A stretch of 64,000 nt of DNA from Ananas comosus (Eukaryota; Streptophyta; Magnoliopsida; Poales; Bromeliaceae), in NCBI RefSeq assembly GCF_001540865.1, contig NC_033633.1, positions 5,113,950 to 5,177,949 of the forward strand. The letters are read 5' to 3'. Positions 37,383-49,350 of this stretch are shown piece by piece. The notes under the pieces are model-generated. The model was not told the origin of the DNA and did not search any database. It saw only the letters and a list, made by a program, of their open reading frames with translations. The number at the start of each line of letters is the position of its first letter. The first letter of the stretch is position 1. Position numbers and translations under genes: made by a program.

Positions 37383-38201
37383 TTACTCATAGGTCTTCAA
37401 GCGAAAAGCATGAATAACCTTGAAAATCTCGGGTCGCAACCCGCGCTCAAACACCTCCGCTCGGTCCCTATCTCCATGGACCAAGTCCGGTACACAGTTA
37501 ATCATGTGCGTGAACTCCCTCTCGTACTCCCGCACTGATCGACTTCCTTGCCTCAGCTTTCGAAAATCCTCCTTGATTTTCCTTTTGTCGCTCTCGGGAA
37601 AGTACTCCATAAGCAGCATCTCCCGAAACGCCTCCCAAGGAATATAGGCGTGTCCTAGCGAGCGACTTTTCCTCGCTTGATTCCACCACAACCGAGCCGA
37701 CCCATCAAAACAATGAGCCGCCAAATGGACTTTATCTTTCTCGAGGGTGTAGATGTCCTCGAACAAGGCCTCCATCGCGGCGAGCCAACTCTCCGTCGTC
37801 CACGGATCCTTCAAGTCACCGTTGAAGGTTGGAGGGTTGAACCGCTTGAATGCCGTCAACGCCGCCAACGTACGCTCCTGCTCGGCCTCAAGCACATCGG
37901 AAATAGGAACCGATGAACCCGATGCCGCCGGAGGAACAGCCGTCACTGGCGCTGCCGCCATCGCCGGAGGTGGTGCTACAGGGGCAGCCGGTGGGGGTGG
38001 ATCCCTCGGCACAGATGCCGCCGCCGCCTGTTGCGCCATCATCTCGTGGAGCTGTCCAATCTGCTCCCCTTGTTGTCGCATAGCCCCGGCCAAAGCCGCT
38101 ACCTGGGCTCGCAACTCGCGTACTTCGTCCGACCCCGACTGCCCGGGCTCCTCCCGAGACTCCGCCGGTGTGGACCTCGTAACTCTCCTTGGTGGTGCCA
38201 T
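37383..38201 (-). pseudogene. Tekay/Del-like gag, copy 1
   Basis: Starts with ATG at 38201 (MAPPRRVTRS). A coiled-coil-like stretch (residues ~25-60), a Pro/Ala-rich linker, then the retrotransposon gag domain: FNPPTFNGDL, AARLWWNQ-type SARLWWNQARKS, and RSVREYEREFTHMI. It stops at a TAA (37383-37385) just before the basic region and zinc knuckle, which follow in the same frame. About 272 residues before the stop. A nonsense mutation is the simplest reading. Confidence 0.9.
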
Positions 38202-38523
38202 CGCGTCCTGCAGCGCAACGCACGCACATTAGCACTCGTCACACGTGACTCCTACACGTTCCAAGTAGCTACCCAATTAAGCGAAAGCACAAGCCTAATT
38301 ATTTCCACTTTCGGTGTTATGTGGTCGGCCGCCCCACAAGGTCCCTCAAGTAGACAACAATTAAGCCTCCTAGTCCATCTCTACTTCCTTCTAGAGAAGT
38401 GTTACCATCAACCCAATCACTCGCTTTCGCATAAACCAAGTCCACGTCAAGCGTTTTCCTAAGTCCTTATGGTCCCCAATCCTATGGTTGCTAGGTCATT
38501 CCTAGACTTTTGCTTTCAACTTC

Positions 38524-38536
38524 GGCTCTGATACTA
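38524..38536 (-). other. primer binding site, Tekay-like copy 1
   Basis: On the minus strand tagtatcagagcc, one base from the initiator-Met type tggtatcagagc, 8 bp from LTR 2. Confirms that the element reads leftward with LTR 2 as its 5' LTR. Confidence 0.8.
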
Positions 38537-38544
38537 TTATATAC

Positions 38545-41018
38545 TGTCACGCCCCAATCCCCGCCAATTTGGTCGGGTTCGGGTCACGTCAATAGACGCC
38601 GAACGGATAGAGCCTCCCCTGTCCGCCCAAGGCTCTAATCAACATGTATAAATAGGCAATCAACAAGAGAGTTGCATATAATACAAGGCTTGCACGAGGG
38701 CAAGCAACAACGGAAGCGAAAGCTCTAAGCTAAATATACATCACACATGATATATGATTTCATTTAAACCAAATTCAAGTAAACAAAGCTATTACATTCC
38801 ATTCAACCATCATATCTTTTACATTTAGTTATCCACCAAATACATGATTGTTTACACTTTTCATTCCTAAATCAACAAAATAAAGTTGATACATGTATAA
38901 CAAAAGGGAATGACTACAAAATGTAAAAAGTTCCGGTGGCCGCTACCTATGGCGCAAAATCCTTGCCTCGATCCTCCGCCGCCCCGCTCGTGCTAGGACC
39001 TGTAGGGTTAGTGGTGTGAGAACTACAACGAAGTTCCCAGTGGGCTCGGCATCCGACCTCGCCGACTTACCCACTAGGTCCATCCAGGCATAAGTATTTC
39101 AAAGGAGGAAAAGTAACCACTACTAATGCAACTAATACTATGCCTGCAAGAAAGAAGTCAGTAGATATATAATTTCAATGCGATAATGGAAATGCATGCA
39201 TGCTCCAATCATAATCAAACTTTGGCTCTTACCCAATCTTACCGGTTAACTCTGTTAACCCCAATAACTCACAACCCAAAATCCCTTAATAACGGGGGAC
39301 TCGAACCTCCCTAGGGACCGTCAACTGGTGGGACTTTACCACGCCCAGTGGTGACCAACTCCGGAGCGCACCGCTCGAGGGGGAGCGACCTCCCTCAAGC
39401 CAAGACGAAATGTGAGTATCGATCTAATCCTCAACTTGAGGACTCATAGCCACTAGTCACAATGCCAATGTCACGATAGGTCTCTACCTATTCACTCTTG
39501 CCACTCTCAAGGCTTTACCTTCGACGATGTCAAAATGGGTTAAACTATATTCAACGGTTCATCTCTCAATGCAAATCTTGTTTCTATGTCAATGTCACCC
39601 TTGTTTTCTATTGTCCAAGTCCATTCTCACATTCACACAACTTGAGGGTCCAATCACACATGTCCATTTTGGTTCTATCATTCTCTATGTTCAACTACGT
39701 TAGAAGCATATAAATGAAGTCAAACCAAGTTACACATGTAACTACCCTACTATGCATGAATGGGTATATATAAAACATATATGCTCAAGAATAGAGAAAA
39801 CAGACATAGAAGGGAATCCAACGATTCCGGCGTGCACCCCTCACCTCTATTGGTTGTGTGGGTGTAGATTACGAAGGCCCCCGCACTTTACGAAAGCCGA
39901 TTCCGCGCCCTATAATCAAAATAGTGCCATATTAGGCCTTTTTGTGCATGAACTATACTCTACCATTTTCGAAATGTTAAACGAAGTTGTCCCGCGCGTT
40001 TAGGACGCCCTCAATTAGGTTTCTACGGGGTCAATTTGTCCCTGAAAAATCCTAGGGCAAAAGCCCCAATTCCAAGCCCTAATATTGTCATTTAGGGTTT
40101 TCCCATGAATCGATCCCAATCCTAAGCAAACGATAGCTTAGAATCATCTAAGAAGCACTCTAATAAGGTTTCTAGACCTTTGGTACCAACCTTAGGGCTC
40201 CAAACACCATTTCCAAGGATTCACTATGAGAGCACCTTGAGCTCTCATGGGTACCATGGTATTCATGGCTCAAAAGAGCCCCTAAAGCCTCTAAGGAGCA
40301 CAAGCCTCCAAATCCCTAAGCCAAAATCCAAACCCTAGAGGAAAAACCTACAAAACTTACCTCTAGTCCAAGCTCCACCAAGATTCTTCTTGTTGGAGAG
40401 CTCCTAGAACCTCCAAAGCATCAAATCCACCTTCTTCCTCAAGTTCTTCTTCTTCTTCTCCAAGCCCTAGAGGGATTCTAGAGAGAGAAAGTGAGGAAAT
40501 AAGAGAGGAGGAGGAGAATGGCTGTGGGAGAGAGGGGTTGGGCCATCTATAGTGTTGTAACAATTGCACTTAAGCCCCTCCACTTGTTTCCTCTTGAACT
40601 GCCCAGACTGGGCATTTTTCGCCTTCGGGGACCGGTCTCCCCGACCAGGGACCGGTTCCCGAACGGGGGGGTTTCTAGGACTTAGCCAAATTTTGAGTCT
40701 CTCAGCTGTTGCGCAGCGAGGGACCGGTCTGCCCGTCAGGGACCGGTCTCCCGAGGACCGGTCTCACCACCCGGGACCGGTTGCCTCAGGACTTCCTGGC
40801 AGGCTACGCGTACGGGGACCGGTCTCTCCTTCAGGGACCGGTCCCCGAGAGCACAAAATCTGGGACTTAGCCAGATTTTCAGATTACTCTCTCGGGTCCC
40901 TTCTAGCTCCACTTATGGGCTCTAATGTGCTTAGGGTCCACTCAAACTCGTTCAATTCCGCGTTCCGCTCATTTTGACGGAACTCGGCACGATTTACGAG
41001 GGGATGTGGTATGTTACA
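38545..41018 (-). repeat. Tekay/Del-like LTR 2 (middle, clean)
   Basis: 2474 bp, tgtcacgccccaatc ... tatgttaca. It is the 5' LTR of the left internal region and the 3' LTR of the right one. On the minus strand: U3 with eight ACCGGT motifs, a TATA-like ctatag near 40553, a leader with runs of GAA and pyrimidines, and a donor-like gtaagt (acttac at 40355-40360). Confidence 0.9.
40627..40858. repeat. cluster of eight GGGACCGGTCTC-type motifs in LTR 2
   Basis: Eight ACCGGT cores, mostly as gggaccggtctc or its reverse, at 163-391 bp from the LTR TG end and just upstream of the TATA-like site. The full form GAGACCGGTCTC is a perfect palindrome. Confidence 0.9.
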
Positions 41019-41032
41019 TTCTCCACCCCTAA
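41019..41032 (-). other. polypurine tract, Tekay-like copy 2
   Basis: On the minus strand aggggtggagaa directly precedes LTR 2. Expected 3' primer site for the right-hand internal region; the same site at 33414 is damaged. Confidence 0.75.
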
Positions 41033-41082
41033 ATTCAGTTTCGTCCGCGAAGCTACTAAGATTGAAATTTAAATTTCATATC

Positions 41083-41712
41083 TCACTTCGGATCCTCGAA
41101 GAGGTGAGGATAACGCTCCCTCATCTCGCTCTCGAGCTCCCACGTTTCTTCGCGATCATCATGTTCGCACCAATGAATCTTGACATATGGGATTTCGCGG
41201 TTCCAGAGCTTTCGTACCTCCCGATCGACAATATACGCCGGGAACTCCTCATAAGTCATATTTTCTTGAAGCTCTATCGGTATATACGAGAGAATATGAT
41301 CCGGGTCGTACACATACTTGCGGAGTTGAGATACATGGAATACATCATGTACTCCCGCGAGCCTCGGTGGTAATGCTAACTTGTAGGCCATCGCACCAAC
41401 TCGTTCCAAAATCTCAAAGGGTCCGATATAGCGGGGACTCAACTTCCCGCGAACACCGAACCGCTTAACTCCTCGCATCGGCGATACTTTTAGAAATACG
41501 CGGTCTCCTACTGCGAACTCAATATCCTTTCGCCGCCTGTCGGCATAACTTTTGTGCCTTGATTGCGCCGTTACTAACCTTTGTCGGGCAAGGCGTACCT
41601 TCTCTTCCGCCTCCCGCACCACATCCGGGCCAAGAACTATTTTCTCGCCCACATCGCTCCAGTGTATCGGCGAGCGACACTTCTTTCCATACAGGGCCTC
41701 GAATGGCGCCAT
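41083..41712 (-). pseudogene. Tekay-like integrase C-terminus and chromodomain, copy 2
   Basis: A clean 209-codon stretch following the same TAA seen in copy 1. Contains MAPFEALYGKKCRSP, VGDRVFLKVSP, HDVFHVSQLRKY, and a chromodomain-like end (YIVDREVRKL, VKIHWCEH, EETWELESEM, ERYPHLF). Such chromodomains can guide integration to heterochromatin in the Tekay/Del clade. It shows what the damaged 33414-34127 should look like. Confidence 0.9.
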
Positions 41713-41885
41713 CGCAATACTTTCTTAATAGCTATTATTATATGCGAATTCCGCCATCGGTAAATGATCGTGCCATCCGCCCTTGTAATCAAGCACACAC
41801 GCTCGAAGCATGTCCTCAAGTATTTGGATTGTCCTTTCCGATTGACCGTCACTTTGAGGATGAAATGCCGTACTAAAATCGAGCT

Positions 41886-44800
41886 GCGCTTATTCTAACG
41901 CATCTTGTAACTCTTCAAAATGAATTAACCTAGTCTCGATCCAATACGATAGATATGAACGCCATGCAATCTCCGACCTTCGTCGATATATGACTTGAGC
42001 TAGCTTATAGCCACCAAGGTGTGGATCCGGCCAAAAGTTGTTCCGACTTTGTAACCGGTTCCACAACCACCCATATACGCTGCATTCCACCTTGCGACTT
42101 AGACACCTCCATCACAAATCCATTGCGTGTTTTTTCCCATTTCCACACGGTATAGTAGAGCCTCTGCTAATTCTACATCGGCTGATAATCGACCGCTGCC
42201 GCTTCACCTTCATGTGAGCAGCGCCACGAACTCCACCTATACACCTCTTCATGCCCGCCACCATAATGGAATTCAAATCATAATACATTTTTTGTGCCGC
42301 CCGGGGATGACTGATAATTTAGAATCGATGCCTTCTCATAATCGCCTCTATTAAAAAAAATAACATGTCGTTTGGTTGGGCACGCACACAACGACCCCGA
42401 ATCGTAGTGCCCATCGGTACTCCAATCCAAAACCATCGGCACTACCGTCAACTTGCCGCACCTTTTGAGAAACTCATCCGATGAATTGTAATACTTAATT
42501 TTACTCCAATAATGTTGGTTCACAAACCAAGTGCGAGTGTGCCAGGTACATTTCCCGGCGCCAACAGACTTCTATCCAAACGTGCATTCTCCTTTTCCAA
42601 TGCCGGACGGCTTACTCTCCGCCGCAAATTTTCGCTCGACTTTCTACTTAGAGCCATCGCTTTCAGACTTAGCTTTTCCGGTGTGGTAAACGTGACGTCG
42701 TAATACTTTAACAAACTCTAACCACACGCCGCTGCCGCAAGTTTAACTCCTTCTGTGAACAAATATGATACTATAATCGGTGTAATCTCACAATGTCCCA
42801 TACAAATAATCCTCCACAGTTTTAAACGCGATAGAACACCGCGCTAGCTCAAGATCGGATCGGTAAATTTTTTCATACTCTTCAACTGGCGCGAAGCATA
42901 AGCTAGACTCGTCGTTCGCATAAACAACACTCCGAACCGAGTATGAGCATCACGGTATAACCACAATAGTTTTCTTCCGGCTCGCAAAGCAACATCCGGA
43001 GTTATTCAATCTTCTTTACTCTTCAAAACTCCGCCAACACTCGTGCTCAACACAAACTTCCCCCATTATGCGTTAAGGCTCGTTAGTGATCGTATCCTAG
43101 CACCTCACGAACACGCCGATAAATACCCAAGTCAATGACTACAATTCGCTACACTCGTCGGCGAGCAAATCTTTAATCGCTCAAACTTTCTTGGTCCAAC
43201 CAGATGCACTCTCGTACACTAACTGGCTAAAAAAGTAACCTCCGAAAGCCAAAACCGCAATTTTCTCACTTTTCTAAAGCTTCTCGGAGTATCTCCAACC
43301 ATCTTAAAATGCTCTTCGTGTTCTCTCGCTCGAGAAATACCAAACGTGCAAGAATACCACTACGCATCCGTCAATAGCGACGGAAACTCTATTCATTAAT
43401 CCATGAATGCTGCTGCGCATTTATAAGCCCAACTGCATCACGGTAACTCATAATGGCCCATACCGCAGTACGTACTACTTTGTCACCGCTGTTGCGTATC
43501 TCAAACTGATGATACCTGCCGATGTAATCAATATTCAAGTATACTTGACCTTTGAACTGATCGATACAGGTCATCAATTCCTTGGCAATAGGTATTTTCT
43601 TGGATCGTCATTGGTTCAACTCCGCGATATTATCAACGCATGGCAGTCGAAGCGTGCCGTCTTTCTATTAACAAATAGGCACCGAGCTCCCAACGGACAC
43701 GCCGTCCATACGAAGCCTATAGAGCAATTTGTAACTGAGCTTCAATTCCCTTAACTCCACGTGCCATTCTGTCCGAGCTCGAAATTGCGCCGCCCCGCCG
43801 GGAATCAAATCAGATCACAACTCGGACTTCGATCGGGGCAATCGTAACTCCGGAATACATCCGGAACCCCCGCACAACTCACATACTCTCCAATTCCGGT
43901 ACTCTTATCGAGAGTCTACGATGGCGCCAAGAGCTCTTACAGCCTGCATGATCATCTTTTCCGGCAGCTCACCGTCGATATAAGTGGCTTGCAAATCGCT
44001 TGCCCTTGCATTCCCAGATAAGACAAAATCCTCTTGGTGGTTCACAAACATCACCCTTCTTCACATCATAACATCATAATACTTGAGAGCATTGATCCCC
44101 AATATACTCGAATCCCCACATTTCTCAACACTAGAGTCATCGCAATAATCCAATCGACTAATTTAAGCAAATGGCAGTCAAGACTCATACTAAACTCGAT
44201 CGATAAATCCAGGATGTTCACGCCGACCAATATCCTCATTATGAGTGAATCTCTATATATATAGTCTGCAAAGAACATAATGAATAATATGATCACCCGT
44301 ATCAATAGGCTTAGCCTCATGCCTTTGATCAGAATAATACCGTGCCAGTACGTCGTCGAAACGATGATTGTCTCCCTCCAACTGAGTGCAATAAAACACC
44401 CCCCGCGGCCCACTAGTGCCGAGAAGCCTGCATTGACGTCGCGGAATCGTCCACATTTCGCGGTTGCATCCGCTCCGCCAGCTGTGCTGCTGTATGTACT
44501 GACGCATGAATGACCGCGGACAGCCCCGCCGCGCACTCTCGACTCACTGTCCCCCTGTTGCCACACTGTAACACCGCCTTCCTGTGGACAGCGGCCTCTA
44601 TTGCTCTCCCGCCGCATAACGACACGGTAATAATCTGACCCCGGTTGACTCCTACCTCCCCATTGTGACGTTTGCACTGGTGGTGTTCCAGAACCGATGC
44701 CTCCGCGTCCATCTATCCGCGCTTCTAGGCTATCCCTTTCACCTTTCTCTCTCAAAGGTCTCGCGCTCCAATCACCGCGATTGCATCCCGCGCTCACCCA

Positions 44801-45994
44801 AAGCTGCCGATGAGACCTTACTCATAGTTTCAGCGAAAGATAAATAACTTGAAATCTCGGGTCCACCCGCTCAAAACACCTCCCTCGTCCCTATCCGCAT
44901 GGACCAAGTCCGTAAGCAGTTAATCATAGTGCGTGAACCTCTTCATACTGCCCTGCACATGATCGATCTTCCTTGCCTCACTTTTCGAAAATCCCCTTGA
45001 TTACTTTTCTCTCGGAAAAGTCCCATAAGCCGCATCCCCGAAACCCTTCTCCACACCAACATAATAAGCGGTCCTAATCGAGCCAAACACTCTCTCCAAC
45101 TAGCTCCGCACCAACACAACCGACTGACACATCAAAACAATGACCGGCACACATGGATTTACCTCTAGGAGGTGTAGATTCTCACGAACAAAACCCCAAA
45201 ATAAACACCGCGACAACTCTCCTTCCTTCATCCCAGATTCCTTCAAGTCAGGGGGTTGAAGTTGGAGGGTTGAACCGATTGAAGCCGTCAACCGCCGCAA
45301 CGCGTACCTCCTGCTTCGCCTCAAGGCACAATACACAATATGAAACGAAAGCCGACATGCGCGGGAGGAAAGCGTCACCGGAGCCCCTCACACGCCTCAA
45401 CACACACAACCCACCACACACAGGTTGCTAACAGGTGGCAGCCGTGGTGTATCGCACCGCACCACACATCACACACACCGCGGGCCACAACCGCCTGTTG
45501 CCCATCCATCTTCTGGAGCGTCTTAAGAGCAACTCTGCTCCTCTGTTGTCCGCTAGCCCGTTCAAAGCGCTACTTGGGCTCGCAAGCTTGCGTACATTCG
45601 GTTCCGACCCGACGCCGTCTGCTCCCAGACTCCCGGGTTGTTACTTCGTCGGTACTCCCTTGTTGCCATCGCCTCCTGCTGCCGCATACCCCTCACATTA
45701 CACTCCGCCACTGACTCCTACACGTTCCAAGTACTACCACCAATAAGCGAAAGCACAACCTAATATTTCCACTTTCGGTGTTATGGTCGCCGCCCCACAA
45801 GTCCCTGCAAGTAGTACAATAATTAAGACCTCCATAGTCCCTCCTACTTCTTTCAGAGAAGTGTTACATCGAACCCAACTCACTCGCTTTCAGCATAAAA
45901 CCAATTCTCACTCAAGCGTTCCTAATCTTAGGTCCCCAACTATGTTCTAGGTTCATTCTAGAATTGCTTTCACTTCGGCTCTGATACTATGATA
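41886..45994 (-). pseudogene. Tekay-like internal region, copy 2 (shredded by indels)
   Basis: Collinear with 34270-38540 but with small indels so frequent that no long frame survives. Recognisable pieces include the RNase H, RT and protease regions in order, the zinc-knuckle zone near 44560, the gag end near 44815 with the same gag TAA context, and a PBS-like ggctctgatacta at about 45977. Confidence 0.8.
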
Positions 45995-47195
45995 TGTAGT
46001 CACCCTCAATCCCGGCGCAATTTGTTCGGTTCGGGTCAGATAACGAACCGAAACGACAGAGCCTCCCTTACCCAAGCTCTAATCCCTCTATAAATACAAA
46101 TCACAAGTAAATAAGCAATAATACAAGTTCACAGCACGGGGGGGACAACAACGATATCGAAAATGCTCAAGCTAAATATACATCCCACATATATATGATT
46201 TCATTTAAACCAAATCCAGTAAAAACATTACATCCATTCAAAGTTCCATCAATAATCTTACATTTAGTCATCCACCCAAAATACTTATGTTACACTTTAA
46301 TTCCTAAATCAATCAACAAAAAAAAAAATTAAAGCTGAACAAATTTCACAAAAGGAATAATACATAAATTAAAAATCCCGGCCGCTATCTACGCCCAATC
46401 CCTTCCTCGTCTCTTCCGCCGCCTCCGTCAAGCTAGGAACCCATTAGGTTATGTTGTTGAAACACAACTAAGTCAAGGCTCGGCATCAGATTCCTCGGCT
46501 GACTTACCCACTAGGGTCCATCCAAAGGCTAAGTATTTCAAAGAGGAAAATAACACTACTAATGCAACTAATACTATCCTGCAGAAAAAAGTCAGTAGAC
46601 ATATTTAATTTAATGGTACAACATGACAATGCATTATGCTCAAATCATAATCAAACTGGCTCTTACCTCAATCTCCGATTAACCTGTTCCCAATACCACA
46701 ACCCAAAATCATTAAACGGAGACCAGAACTCCCTAGGATCCGGGCAACTGGACTTATTACCACGCCCAGGTGACCAAATCCGACGCACCCTCGAGGGGAG
46801 CGGGACCTACCTCAAACCAAGACAAATTAGTACAGATCTAATCCTCAACTAGACCTCATAGCCACTCTAGCCAAGATGCCAAGTCACGATAGTCCTACCT
46901 AATTTCAATCTTCCACTTCACAAGGCTTTACTTCCGACATTCAAAAACGTTAAATCTCTATCAAAGGTTCATCTCGTCAAATCAAATCTTGTATTCTAAT
47001 GTCCCATGTCCCCTTGTTTCTATTGTCAAGTCATAATCACATCACATCAACCTTGCTGGTCCATCAACATGCCATTTTGGTTTATCATTCTCTAATTCAA
47101 CTAACTTAAAGCATATAAATAGTATAACAAGTTCCACATTAACTCCCTACTATGCATAATGGTATAATAAAACATAATCAAAATAGAGAAACTAG
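41886..47195. other. low-quality consensus segment 2
   Basis: Begins sharply inside the integrase region and ends sharply inside LTR 3 near aatccaacgattccggc, beyond which LTR 3 is almost identical to LTR 2. The errors are mainly single-base losses. This looks like a gap filled with unpolished long-read sequence. Confidence 0.65.
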
Positions 47196-48408
47196 TATAT
47201 AGGAATCCAACGATTCCGGCGTGCACCCCCCACCTCTATTGGTTGTGTGGGTGTAGATTACGAAGGCCCCCGCACTTTACGAAAGCCGATTCCGCGCCCT
47301 ATAATCAAAATAGTGCCATATTAGGCCTTTTTGTGCATGAACTATACTCTATCATTTTCGAAATGTTAAATGAAGTTGTCCCGCGCGTTTAGGACGCCCC
47401 CAATTAGGTTTCTACGGGGTCAATTTGTCCCCAAAAAATCCTAGGGCAAAAGCCCCAATTCCAAGCCCTAATATTGTCATTTAGGATTTTCCCATGAATC
47501 GATCTCAATCCTAAGCAAACGATAGCTTAGAATCATCTAAGAAGCACTCTAATAAGGTTTCTAGACCTTTGGTACCAACCCTAGGGCTCCAAACACCATT
47601 TCCAAGGATTCACCATGAGAGCACCTTGAGCTCTCATGGGTACCATGGTATTCATGGCTCAAAAGAGCCCCTAAAGCCTCTAAGGAGCACAAGCCTCCAA
47701 ATCCCTAAGCCAAAATCCAAACCCTAGAGGAAAAACCTACAAAACTTACCTCTAGTCCAAGCTCCACCAAGATTCTTCTTGTTGGAGAGCTCCTAGAACC
47801 TCCAAAGCATCAAATCCACCTTCTTCCTCAAGTTCTTCTTCTTCTTCTCCAAGCCCTAGAAGGATTCTAGAGAGAGAAAGTGAGGAAATAAGAGAGGAGG
47901 AGGAGAATGGCTGTGGGAGAGAGGGGTTGGGCCATCTATAGTGTTGTAACAATTGCACTTAAGCCCCTCCACTTGTTTCCTCTTGAACTGCCCAGACTGG
48001 GCATTTTTCGCCTTCGGGGACCGGTCTCCCCGACCAGGGACCGGTTCCCGAACGGGGGGGTTTCTAGGACTTAGCCAAATTTTGAGTCTCTCAGCTGTTG
48101 CGCAGCGAGGGACCGGTCTGCCCGTCAGGGACCGGTCTCCCGAGGACCGGTCTCACCACCCGGGACCGGTTGCCTCAGGACTTCCTGGCAGGCTACGCGT
48201 ACGGGGACCGGTCTCTCCTTCAGGGACCGGTCCCCGAGAGCACAAAATTTGGGACTTAGCCAGATTTCCATATTTACTCTCTCGGGTCCCTTCTAGCTCC
48301 ACTTATGGGCTCTAATGTGCTTAGGGTCCACTCAAACTCGTTCAATTCCGCGTTCCGCTCATTTTGACGGAACTCGGCACGATTTACGAGGGGATGTGGT
48401 ATGTTACA
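45995..48408 (-). repeat. Tekay/Del-like LTR 3
   Basis: Left half indel-rich, right half (47195-48408) nearly identical to LTR 2, including eight ACCGGT motifs at about 48018-48238 and the donor-like acttac near 47747. The end tatgttaca is followed by tatacc; the array's left flank ends in atata, giving a 4-5 bp target duplication for the whole array. Confidence 0.85.
48018..48238. repeat. cluster of eight GGGACCGGTCTC-type motifs in LTR 3
   Basis: Same arrangement as in LTR 2, essentially unchanged. Confidence 0.88.
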
Positions 48409-49350
48409 TATACCTTTCTACGAATGCCTTCACTACATGGAGAAATAAACCATCATGCAAATGAATTATGATATGACCACGAGTACTGCAATATAAGTCA
48501 TGCATATGTCTTCCCGCTAACATCCCCACTATATGGAGTAAAAGTATCATAATGCACATAATTAATTCCACTAGTATTGCATGCAATCCTCTCTATTAGG
48601 TTTCGCCCCAAGGGCTTTAAATCCACTTTACCTCATGTCTAGAATATGGAATATAACTATCGATCCCTAGATCGAATATAATGTCACAATGGCCAATACT
48701 AGTGAATTAACTAGGTTAAGTGCACCAAGTCATACTGTCACATGTCCATTTCTAGTTGTTCAACTAGGTTAAATGCACCAAGCTTAGCTTCAAGATGACC
48801 TTGTCATGCTCTATATCTTAATGTCATAATGCAAATAATGCTAGTTCCAATCACCTTGTCTATAACAAGTTTACTATTGTCATCATGTAAGTTATCTACT
48901 TACTTAACCCATTCATTAGGTACCCCCCAATGAGTTATAACATTATTCATCCTCTAACATGCTTACTATGGTTGCATAAGAGAGAAACATCAAGTAGTGT
49001 CATTTAGTGCCCAAATCCACATGTATGCCTTTACTACATAGAGCATAAATTTTCACTATATATAACATGTACATATTATGTTTACATAATTTCTAGTATG
49101 TCATATTAAGCATGAATAAGCATCTAAATATGTCCTAAAACCATAAGGAAGACATAGGAGGAGTTCACCCATTTCGGTGAGGTCAAACCCACAGGAAGCA
49201 CTTCGAACCCTTTCGTTCATTCGAACGAAGTTGTCTCCTAAGCTTCTAGCACCCTAAGAAAAATTCTAAAGGGTTAAAAACTTCAAAACGACAACTTAGA
49301 AAATTTTCGAAAACTACACATGTAAAAAGGTGAAAAATACCTTTGACTAT
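48409..49350 (-). mobile_element. family C LTR-type element, second part
   Basis: Continuation of 29533-30965 on the other side of the Tekay array. AT-rich, non-coding. It ends where LINE coding sequence starts, so its other end is lost. No gene seen. Confidence 0.55.

Noticed and set aside
37383..37385. Gag/pol stop as programmed readthrough in the Tekay-like element
   Set aside because: The TAA lies inside gag, before the zinc knuckle, where no natural boundary exists; more likely an inherited nonsense mutation.
40363..40569. Acidic 68-codon open frame (EEEEELEEEGG) conserved in Tekay-like LTRs 2 and 3 next to a splice donor
   Set aside because: It has no ATG (first codon TTG); it is conserved because the LTRs are near-identical copies.
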